Part shown: positions 11,640 through 20,109 of the stretch, piece by piece
Position numbering within the stretch: the stretch's first letter is position 1
Layout: each line of letters opens with the position of its first letter
Assembly (NCBI GenBank): GCA_038030265.1
Contig: CM075937.1
Coordinates: forward strand, 38,730,198 to 38,794,197
DNA length: 64,000 nucleotides
Origin: Corythucha ciliata
Lineage: Eukaryota; Arthropoda; Insecta; Hemiptera; Tingidae
Direction of reading: 5' to 3'
Translations under genes and position numbers: made by a program
The notes under the pieces: model-generated
What the model was told of the DNA's origin: nothing
Databases searched by the model: none
What the model saw: the letters and a program-made list of their open reading frames with translations, nothing else

Positions 11640-12110
11640 GATACAACTTGCAGTCCAAAATTGACAAGAAATAACTGATTCGTGATCTTCAGAAGCCATT
11701 TGACGAGTGGAATTGAGAAAAAAAGCAAATTCGTGGCTAAAAGTAATACAAAAATCGCGGCTAACATTGAGAAAAAGGCTAATTCGGGGCTAAAATGGAG
11801 AAAAATGGCTAATTTGTGAAGTAAAAATGCTACCTACATTACGGATAAAATTAGCCCGCACCTAAAATTATGAAAAACGCTAAATCACGACATATGATTG
11901 AGATACATCACTATTTCGCGGGATAAAACGATTTTTTTCACGGATAAAAGTGAGGAAAAGTGCTAATTCACGGTTGAAATTAAGAAAGTCCCTGATTCAC
12001 GGGATAAAATCGCTAAATCACGGCTGAAATTGGAAAAAAAACTCGCGGATAAAATCGCGAAAATGTGCTAATTCAGAGCTCAAATTTAGAAGAACACTGA
12101 TTCACGCCTG
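11640..12110. repeat. Degenerate ~30-bp repeat array (DR1)
   Basis: Units such as 'aaaaaggctaattcggggc' followed by 'taaaatggagaaaa' repeat at roughly 30-bp intervals in the plus orientation. It is the same family as at 1.2-3.4 kb. Confidence 0.65.
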
Positions 12111-12671
12111 AAATCTCACAAGTTGCAAAAAATGAACCCATAATGCATTTTTTAATGTTGCGAAGCGATACTGTTTGTTGTAAGTCCAAACTGGTCACCG
12201 TGACGTCAAACTTTTGCGGCGTATTGCTTCTCCGCAATATCACATGCGGTTCATGGCGTTTGTTTTTTGCTTCTCTCAATTTGTCATCGTTCAAGCATAG
12301 TCTTTGAATGGACAGTGTGATAAATGCAATAATTCGTAGGAGGCAGGCTGCTGCGTTGTACGTTCTTCTGCATGAAATTGAGAAAAATCGCAATGGGATG
12401 CAAAAGAGACGTTTGTGGAGCCGTTCTTGGCTACAGAGAAGAGACTGTAGTCAAGGGGTTCTACATAAATGTTGTTTAACGAACTACGGTAAGCATTAAT
12501 TACATTGCAGTGCCTTCCACGTGTTCTCTAGTACTTGTTCCGTGTTCAAGGCCCGAGGATCCTTTGTCATTTGACAATTTCGTTCGAATGTCCGAGCTTG
12601 AGTTAAACGCCTTGCTTTCGTCTCGTAACTCCAATAATTGAGAAGAAGGACACCGTGATGAGAGAGGCTAT

Positions 12672-13465
12672 TCAACCGAGAGACAGACTTGCAGCAACTC
12701 TACGGTACTCCCATAGACCTCCAAAATGTGGCGCGCCGGGAGGAATGAAATGCCACGTAATCCCGAGATCAGCACATTCTTTGTGAATCATTTGGTCTGT
12801 GACTAGCGGTCTTAATTCCTTTTTAGCGGCGACAAAATTTGTCCCGTTGTCCGAGAATATAGCTCTGGAGACTCCTCTTCGAGCAAAGAACCTTCGTAAG
12901 GCTGCTAAGAATGCTTTCCCACTCATATATCTGTTACCAGTTCCAAATGAACAGCCTTAACCGCGAAACACACAAAAACTGCAATGTAAGCCTTTTGTCT
13001 CACCGATTTCCTTATGCCGACTTTTATCCAAATTGGTCCACAGAAGTCAACACCTGTGTTTTCAAAGCATCGACCCATCGATACTCTTTCCTTGGGTAAT
13101 GGCGCCATATACGGATGTATGGCGTTAGGCACCGCCCTCCTGCAGATTACACATCCGTGAACAACAGCTTTCGCTGCGCTTTTACCGTTAATAGGCCAAA
13201 ACTCAGCTCTAACCAAACTTATTAAGGCTTGGGGACCAACGTGAAAATATTTTTTATGATAGTCCGATAGAATTAGCTGTGTTATTTTGTGTTTATATGG
13301 TAGGAGAACGGGATGCTTCCTCGCTTCCGAAATGTTAGCGTTGTTTAGCCGCCCACCCACTCTTAAAATTCCGTTTTCATCAGAGAATGCAGTTATCAGC
13401 AAGAGCTTACTGTCTTTAGATAGTAACTTTCCCTTCGCCAACCGAGAAACCTCTTTTGCTTGCAT
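12672..13465 (-). pseudogene. BEL integrase remnant
   Basis: The upstream frame (12923-13465) contains an integrase zinc-binding segment, HVGPQALISLVRAEFWPING followed by CVICRR, then the start of the core with the first catalytic aspartate in NTGVDFCGPIW. The second frame (12672-12926) contains the second aspartate in IFSDNGTNFVAAKKEL and the glutamate region PPGAPHFGGLWE. A frameshift near 12925 separates them, and the C-terminal DUF5641 domain is absent. Confidence 0.8.
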
Positions 13466-14330
13466 CTTTGAGAGTCTCGAAGAACATTTTACTGCCTATA
13501 ATACCGTCAATATCGTCAGCTGATAACGAGAAAATTGGTGGATCAGCAATATTTTCCCGTACATGAATGGGCAGATTCCACGATTCCATTTTTAAATGCT
13601 GAGCTGGGAGCCTTCCCCCAAGAATTTTGGGCAGAACAAAGAATTCAATGTGTCTTGAGAAATCCGAAATTATTGATTTTATTTTTGCCGAAACATAACC
13701 TGGGGAATGAGTTTTCACACTGCCAATGCCGTTTACATCCATTTTACTGTTAATTATTTTCAAATTTAACCTGTTGACGAATTGTTCCGAAATGAAATTT
13801 AGTTCCGAAGCCGAGTCCAGTAGGAAACGTCCAAAATGGGAACGACCGTCGCTAGATGGAAATTCGATTAGAGCAGTAGGGAAGATAACCTCGCCCTTAA
13901 TATTCGATGACAAAGCCGTGGAAATGCAAAATGAGTTTGATGAAACTGATTCCTCAATTTTTGTGAGGGGCCGTGATGAATTATTTGAGGGGCCGTTTGA
14001 GCTAGATGACGGGGACTGGTTGCATAGCAGGTAATTGTGTTTTTTGTTACACTTGGAACACAGTCGACCCTTGCAATTCGCTGCTTTGTGCGAATAGCCC
14101 AAACATTGCCAACAACATCCGATTTTACTGACCATTTCCCTCCGATTGTCAACTGATTCCTTGAGAAATTTCCCACATTTGAAAACAGGGTGATCAGAAG
14201 ATCCACATATTTTACATTTAGACCCATCAGGCTCGTTACTTTGAGTCACCAAAGCCGTTGACACTCCCCGCTTGGATGAATGAAGTTTCCCAGGTATTTC
14301 CTTTTCATTTTTCCTCTCAAATGCTTCCAA
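13416..14330 (-). pseudogene. BEL gag C-terminus and protease
   Basis: This 304-codon frame carries Cys/His knuckles in tandem at about residues 38-110: CKICGSSDHPVFKC, CCWQCLGYSHKAANC and CSKCNKKHNYLLC. It is followed by a retropepsin-like domain with LLDSASELNFIS (about residues 170-181), where BEL proteases typically have LLDSGSQ or LLDSAS. The downstream IDGIIGSKMFF segment corresponds to the DUF1758 IGxD motif. The N-terminal gag region is lost at 14330, where a gypsy fragment of opposite orientation begins. Confidence 0.8.
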
Positions 14331-14334
14331 ATAG

Positions 14335-15450
14335 TTGTACTGCCCGGTTATAAATTCTCAACACAGTCGATTTGATTCGTCGAATGCGAGTTGCATCTCC
14401 TCGAAAAGTACAGCTGTCGTTGAGAACCAGACTACCGAAGCCTCGACGTCAGACTTGTGCGCAGCCTTTGCAAGTAAAAATAAGTGTTACTTCTGTGGAA
14501 ATTCTCGTCATCCTCGCTCTGTTTGCCCTGCAAGAGAGGCAGAGTGTAGGAATTGTCAAATTAAAGGTCATTTCTCGAAAGTATGTCGAAAAACCAAAGC
14601 TCAACATACGAAGTTAACTGCGTCAGCTTCCATCATTGCAACATTAGAAGGACGCTTCTTGAATCTGCTTTGTTCCGCTGTTGTTTCGGTAACAGTTGAT
14701 GGTTTTCCGGCACGTTGTCTGGTCGACACTGGTAATTCCACCAGTTTCATCTACCAGAAGTTCGTTTTGACGCATAACATCAAATCTTTTCCCGAAAACG
14801 GCCAGGTCTCGATGGCATCTACATCTTTTTCGACGCCCGTGGAGGGCTATGTAATAGTAAATCTGGAGCTATCGGAGCATCAATACTCAAACCAGAAGTT
14901 TTAAAAGAGCTTTGTGCTGATGTCCTCATCGGACACGATCTTCTCAAGAAACATTCGAATGTCTCTCTTTCCTTCGGAGGCGAGAAAAGTCCTCTTTCGA
15001 TCTGCTCATCAAGTTGCGCGCAAGTAGAAGTCCCTCGTTTATTCGGTAACCTATCCCCCCATTGTAAGCCGATAGTAACGAAATCTCGAAGATATTCTGA
15101 AGCAGACAACGCCTTCATAAAGGAAGAAATAGCTCGTTTACTAAAAGAAGGAGTGATTGAACCAAGCAACTCACCTTGGAGAGCTCAAGTACTCGTAGTG
15201 GCAAATGAAAACCATAAAAAAACGGCTCGTCATCGATTACTCTCAAACAATTAACAGATTCACTCTGCTCGATGCTTACCCCCTTCCCAAAATTGATGAT
15301 CTCGTACGAAAAGTCGCCTGTTTCAAAGTATTCAGTGCCATCGATCTGAAAAACGCATACCATCAAATACCCATTGCAAACGAGGAGAAGCATTTCACAG
15401 CGTTCGAAGCCGGATTTCGGAACGCCAGATGACCGGAGTTGATCTACATG
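14335..15450 (+). pseudogene. Gypsy gag-protease-RT fragment (5' half)
   Basis: The plus-strand frame at 14335-14904 has two CCHC knuckles, CYFCGNSRHPRSVC and CRNCQIKGHFSKVC (about residues 51-85), then an intact retropepsin signature CLVDTGNSTSFI. After a frameshift near 14900, the reverse transcriptase fingers follow to about 15430 (EEIARLLKEGVIEPSNSPW, VIDYSQTINRFT, FSAIDLKNAYHQIPI with the first catalytic aspartate). The element stops before the YxDD box, where a minus-strand gypsy piece abuts it tail to tail. Confidence 0.8.
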
Positions 15451-16490
15451 CCTTTTCACGACGCCCCCATTGTCCAATTCAACAAGGTAATGTAGTTTAC
15501 CTTTCTGAACTCTTGAGACTTGAAAATTGAAGCATTGTCAGAAACCATTTCGGCTGAATACGTCTTTTAACATGGAAATCGTTGAAGAAGAAGTGGGAGG
15601 AGACTTGGAGGCAATTATCTCAGACCATTTCGACAACGCGTCGACGGTTAAGAAGAAAAAATGATTTTGAAAAGGTCCGGCGAAGTCAATGTGTGTATGC
15701 GCTGCCCAAACCTCTTGAGGTGTTTCCCACCGATGAGCGGTCTCTTTAGGAGGGTCACATTTGACTTCAGCGCTTGCGGTACACCGCTTGACGAAACGTT
15801 CAAATGTCCTGATCGATTTGCTTCCAGTAACAATACCGCCTTGCTAAATTTTTCATTCGTACAACACCTTGGTGCGTCTGGTGAAGTTCATTCTGTACGT
15901 GAAGTTGAAGCGATTTCGGAATTACTATTCTAGTGCCACGAAAAATCGTACCGTTGTGAAGAGAAAATTCCGCGGAGCTGTTTTAACCTGACATCAGGTC
16001 ATTGTACAGTTCGAGACAGTCCGGATCCTCTTTGATAGCGCTGGCTATAGACGAATGCGTTAAGATTGTGTCGGAAAGTTGAGAAATTACCATATTGAAC
16101 ACAGCAAAGTCGTCATCAGTCGTTAGGGTTGGAAGAGGGAAGAGGAGAGCGTGAGAGGTAGTCAACATTGCTATGCTCTGATGACTTCCGGTGCGAAATT
16201 TTGAAGTTGAAGCCTGTAATAAAAGTTGCGTAACGGAGAAGCCGGGAAGCAGTGATGACTGGCATTCGAGTTTGGGGATTGAAAATGTGGAAAAGGGGCT
16301 TGTTGTCAGTTACCAAGGTGAATTTTCTGCCATAAACATATGGATAGAATTTCTTAAGTGCCCAATGGATTGCAGTTGCCTCCTTATCGAGCTGAGAGTA
16401 ATTTTTCTCTGCTGTTGACAGTGTACGGGATGCAAAAAATACAGGTTGCTCCTTTCCATCGATTATGTGAGACAGGACAGCCGAGAGACC
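15440..16490 (-). pseudogene. Gypsy RNase H-integrase fragment (3' half, inverted)
   Basis: Reading leftward from about 16490: RNase H (GKEQPVFFASRTLSTAEKNY, DKEATAIHWALKKFYPYVYG, FTLVTDNKPLFHIF), the chromosomal linker with VDYLSRSPL, then scattered integrase pieces including IDFAGPF with the first core aspartate near 15680-15700. It ends with the GPY/F-like LDNGGVVKRHVDQLRSS at about 15440-15490. Several frameshifts are present. The RNase H N-terminus is replaced by the 17-bp minisatellite. It may be the inverted other half of the neighbouring plus-strand gypsy fragment or a different copy. Confidence 0.75.
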
Positions 16491-16682
16491 AACAAAAGCA
16501 AAAGTCCAACCACAGCAAAAGTCCAACCCAGCAATGGTCCAACCACGGCAAAGGTCCAACCACAGCAAAGGTCCAACCACAGCAAAGGCCCAACCCCAGC
16601 AATTGTCCAACCACAGCAAAAGCCCAACCACAGCAACAATCCAACCACAGCAATGACCCAACCACGGTAAATGTCAAACCAG
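16488..16682. repeat. 17-bp minisatellite
   Basis: About eleven imperfect copies of CACAGCAAAGGTCCAAC in tandem. Because 17 is not a multiple of three, all frames stay partly open and give Trp/Gly/Cys/Leu-rich reading frames on the minus strand, which are artefacts. The array begins exactly where the gypsy RNase H homology stops, so it probably expanded within or replaced that coding sequence. Confidence 0.9.
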
Positions 16683-16804
16683 AAAAAGTCCGACTAAAAT
16701 TACCAAAAAGAACTTGATTGGTGGTTTTTGGACACACTTTGGTGACTACGATTGAGAAAAAGAGCTAATGTGCTGCTCTTGGGGCAAAATCTGCGGCTAG
16801 AATT

Positions 16805-16935
16805 AAGACTCCCACCACAAAAACCTCTGACCACAAAAAGCTCGAACCTCGAAAGAGGTCGAACCACAAAAAGCTCAAACCACAGGATGCTAGAACCACA
16901 CAAAACTCTAACCATAAAACAAATTGAACAACAAA
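16805..16935. repeat. Second, more degenerate ~17-bp repeat
   Basis: Units like 'ctcgaaccacaaaaag' and 'ctcaaaccacaggatg' recur with a spacing of 16-18 bp. They look like a diverged relative of the minisatellite about 120 bp upstream. Confidence 0.55.
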
Positions 16936-17439
16936 CAAACTCAATCTCAAAAAAACTCGTTCTACAAGCCCTTTTTCAGCCCAACTTTGGTTTTAGGGTG
17001 CTGCTCAATTTGTATAATAGTAGTTTGTGTGACAAACATGACCGTTGAGGGTCACCGCGGTGTTTCTTTATCGTAGACAATGGCGACGACATTGAGAGAG
17101 CAAAAAATCTGAGCAGTTCAGACTTTACCTCCCCCCCCCCACCATTCGACCGCATTCCAGAAATATCGGGATTCGAGTCTACCCAAATTTTGGAAATTTA
17201 GCCCTTTAAAAAATCAATTTAACTGATTTTTGGACCTTTCTACATTCAAATTTTGCTGAATTTCGTCTCACAGATCCCAATTTCGCGGGTTTTATTCACT
17301 CAAAAAGCCAATGTTGAAGGAATGTGTCCCTGAAACAATCAATTTCGAGAGTTCAGCTGTTTTGAACTCTTGTACACCGAGGTAGTGGCAAGGGAGGTGT
17401 ACCACCCCGAGCTTAAATATGAAAAAATGGGTATTTTTT

Positions 17440-17560
17440 AGGTTGTTATGACGATAAAAAATCGCTAACTCGCTTTTTAAATTGAGAAAAAACGCTTGTT
17501 CACAGCTAAAATTGCGAAAATTAGAAACGAGCGAATTAGAAACGTTGCGACTTCTCAATT
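17440..17560. repeat. Short DR1 block
   Basis: A few diverged 30-bp units ('aaatcgctaactcgc', 'taaattgagaaaaaacgc') match the array family at 1.2-3.4 kb. A related short block follows the SINE at 17.93-18.03 kb. Confidence 0.5.
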
Positions 17561-17747
17561 AGGCAGTGGAACTAAAGCCGAACCCCCACCCAAGGGCCAT
17601 TGTTTCTCTAAACTCTTAGGCGTTTCTCTTCATGACAAAGGTGAACCCGCAGGTAGAGTTTCGAAAAACAATGACGCCATCATCATCATCATGGTTGGGG
17701 GAGGGGGTTTGGCTTAGCTGATCTCTCGCAGTTCGTCTGCCAAAGGC

Positions 17748-17820
17748 GTCATCGTAGCGCAATTGGCAGCGTGACGGACTAGTAATCTAGAGGTAGCGGG
17801 TTCAAATCCCGCCGGGGAGG
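17748..17820 (+). tRNA. tRNA-like SINE head (tRNA pseudogene)
   Basis: The sequence has a good pol III A box, TAGCGCAATTGG (17755-17766), and B box, GGTTCAAATCC (17799-17809), at tRNA spacing. The T arm GCGGG-TTCAAAT-CCCGC pairs perfectly and the D stem GCGC/GCGT pairs. The anticodon loop reads CTAGTAA, which would give AGT (Thr), but the anticodon stem pairs at only 3 of 5 positions and the acceptor at about 5 of 7. It is therefore unlikely to be a functional tRNA and is best read as the promoter-bearing head of a SINE. Confidence 0.6.
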
Positions 17821-17916
17821 CTATTTTTCCTCGAAATTCGAATCGTGTTGGGATGTTCCCTTATTCCACCGTCGTCCGGAGGATATAAATTTAATTTAAT
17901 TTATTTAATTAATTAC
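17748..17916 (+). mobile_element. tRNA-derived SINE
   Basis: A tRNA-like head is followed by a unique body (TCGAATCGTGTTGGG, then CCGTCGTCCGG) and an AT-rich (TTTAA)n-type tail ending near 17916. The body matches, at about 80% by eye over 85 bp, each arm of the palindrome at 30900-31058. A shared body at independent loci supports a repeat family. SINEs are mobilised by a partner LINE, but I cannot identify the partner from this window. Confidence 0.65.
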
Positions 17917-18309
17917 CAGTGACAACCTCTTTCCACATGTAGAAAGCTAATTCCCGTCTCAAATTGAGAAACAGCGTTCTTTCGAACGCTAAGAAGAACG
18001 CTAATTCGTTGTAAAATTGGAGAAAAAAATTCCAGCACATATTCCCTGAAAGCCAAATTGCTTACTATCTGTCCTCGTTTTAAGGCTCCGTCAAGAGCCC
18101 AGTCTGTTTTGGGACACCACCTTCCTGTTCTGGAAGTGGCGAAGAGGCTGAATTTCCGCACGTTGAGGCGTCGGATGTCAATCGGGCCGTTTCGGCGCCG
18201 AATTTAGAGGCATCACTTCCCGACATCTCTGGGGATGGCGCTCAGCTTGTTAGGTCTGTTCCCCCTGACCCTCTTAAATGGAGAAGTCCCGCTCTTCCGG
18301 TAATTCCTC

Positions 18310-19190
18310 TTGGTACGTTTTGACGGAGACAGCAAATCGTGGCTTGAGTTCAAGTCCACTTTCGAATCTTTGGTCAAATCGGAATCGTCCCTGCCTGATG
18401 TAAACAAATTGCAATACCTCAAAGCTTGCCTCAAGGGTGACGCGCTGAGGAAAAATCAGTCACTTTCGTTCGATGGCTGCAATTTTGCCCTCGCCTGGGA
18501 CATTCTCTTGAAAACCTACGATGACTCCCGTAGCGTTGCCTTATGCTACTTGAACGCGATTTTGGATCATAAGCCAATTTCACGGGGTGTCGAGGAACTA
18601 GCCAGCTTAGTCACTACAATGACATCGAGTATTGAAGTTTTAAAGGCTCTCAAATATCCAACAGACCAATGGGATTTTATCCTCACTTCCCTGATTTTGA
18701 GAAAGGTCGAACTCGAGAGCAATTTGAGATGGCGAACACGGACAGTCGGCCCAGTTATCAGTCTCTCATGGACTTTTTACAGAGGCGTATTCAGTCTTTA
18801 AGGGCTGCGCAAAATGGTGGGCGCATTTCGACGTCATCTGACTCCATTGTGGGAGGAAATAAAAGTAATCTGAAGAAAGATTTCCGGAAATTATCCTTAG
18901 CGGTTACCACCAATCCCAGTTGTCTACTTTGCTCTAGGAGTCATGCGGTCGCGAACTGTCCTACATTCTTGGCGTTGCAACCTCGAGAACGTTACTCCGT
19001 GGTTAGAGATAAGAAGGCCTGTGCTTTATGCCTTTCTCTTGGACACCCCTCCAAGTATTGTAGAGTAAAAACGCAATGTAAAAACTGTAAATCGAGTCAC
19101 CATCATTTATTGAGACAGATTCGCAGTCGACCAGGGCCAGTCTTACTGGGTTTCAATCTCGTGAAGCACAAGCTGGTGATGCAGCTTCCA
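18310..19190 (+). pseudogene. BEL gag (DUF1759 and zinc knuckles)
   Basis: The frame opening at 18310 starts at VRFDGDSKSWLEFKSTFESL, the hallmark start of the DUF1759 gag core, and continues through LQYLKACLKGDALR to about 18720. A frameshift near 18700 moves the reading into a second frame with MANTDSRPSYQSLMDFLQRR and knuckles CLLCSRSHAVANC, CALCLSLGHPSKYC and CKNCKSSHHHLL (about 18920-19110). Proline-rich sequence upstream (18090-18300) probably belongs to the gag N terminus. Confidence 0.8.
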
Positions 19191-19225
19191 GTTGCGTCAC
19201 TGCCGCCGCATCTTACAGCCCTCTT

Positions 19226-20109
19226 GTGAGGCAGCTAAGACCATCCACCGTACTCTTGGCCACTGTTCTAGTCTCGGCACAAGCCGCTGATGGCTCCAGA
19301 ATTTTAGCGCGTGGTTTATTGGATTCCGCAAGTCAATGTAGCTTCGTGACCAAAAATCTAGCCGATCGTCTACAACTTCCACGCTCTCCGACTAACACCC
19401 CTGTCTTCGGGTTAGGTCAGACGAGTTTCGCCAACCGTCAGGAGACAGTCATTTTCCTGTTTTCCCCCGTCGCTAGTGAAACCACCCCGTTGTTTGCTAC
19501 GTCTGCTCTGCTGATCGACACGATCATTGAAAATTCGCCGTCCAAGGCCCTTCCTCCGCGATTATTGGACCATTTGAGAGGTCTGCCTCTTGCGGATCCG
19601 TCGTTCGGAATTCCCGGGGTTATAGATTTTCTGATAGGTGCCGACCTTTTCGCTCGTCTCATGACGGGCCGAAAACGAGCAGGGCCTCCTGGAACTCCAG
19701 CACTGTTCGAAACGTTGCTTGGATGGGTGGTTCTCGGACCAGTTTCCCCTGTTTCTGAAAAGCGAGAAGTCTCGCTCTGCTCAACAGAGTGTGTTTGTGC
19801 GCTACGAATTCCTTGGACCACGTTGTTCACTCATTTTGGGAGCTTGAAAAGGTCCCCGTCGTTTCCCGTCAAGACCCTCGGGACTTGTACGCGGATAATT
19901 TTAAACGTTTATCCGATGGTCGTTTCGAAGTTCCCCTGATTTTTGCTCCGAATGAGCCACAACTTGGTGACTCGAGGGCTATGGCGCTGAAAAGATTTTT
20001 TTCTCTTGAGAGGCGATTGAAGGCTCATCCAAAATTAAAGGAAGAGTATGTTCGCGCTGTGGGCGAATATTTAGACGAAAATTATGCTGTGCCAGCCTCT
20101 GACAAATGA
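19226..20109 (+). pseudogene. BEL protease and RT N-terminus
   Basis: The DUF1758 protease is well preserved: GLLDSASQCSFVTKNLADRL (about residues 30-49 of the 19226 frame) and IPGVIDFLIGADLF downstream. A frameshift near 19800 leads to HSFWELEKVP, DGRFEVPLIF, LGDSRAMALKRFFSLERRLK and ENYAVPASDK, the segment immediately before the BEL reverse transcriptase fingers. The reading ends with a stop at 20107-20109, precisely at the edge of the repeat block. Confidence 0.8.

Larger units (their letters stand above)
9170..11640. other. Unexplained non-coding stretch
   Basis: About 2.5 kb of AT-rich sequence in which I recognise no gene or transposon. It contains a pyrimidine (TTC)n run at about 10107-10129 and G- or C-homopolymers at about 10330 and 11089. 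The open frames present have low-complexity translations. Confidence 0.4.
12672..14330 (-). mobile_element. BEL/Pao retrotransposon fragment with internal deletion
   Basis: Reading leftward, the order is gag zinc knuckles, BEL-type protease (DUF1758), then directly the pre-integrase zinc finger and the integrase core. Reverse transcriptase and RNase H, normally about 1.5-2 kb between protease and integrase, are missing. The join lies near 13420-13465, where two open frames overlap. No LTRs were found. Confidence 0.8.
18090..20109 (+). mobile_element. BEL/Pao retrotransposon, 5' part
   Basis: Gag (DUF1759), zinc knuckles, protease (DUF1758) and the very start of reverse transcriptase follow in order on the plus strand. 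Homology stops near 20109, where a 3.4-kb degenerate repeat block begins, and a BEL C-terminal piece reappears at 23559. RT, RNase H and integrase are absent. This is a different BEL copy from the minus-strand one at 12.7-14.3 kb, with a distinct sequence. Confidence 0.8.

Noticed and set aside
16116..16737. Long Trp/Gly/Cys/Leu-rich open frames on the minus strand
   Set aside because: They are translations of the 17-bp minisatellite, fused on one frame to real RNase H sequence.
17748..17820. Functional tRNA-Thr (AGT)
   Set aside because: Anticodon and acceptor stems have mismatches, and the SINE body follows directly.
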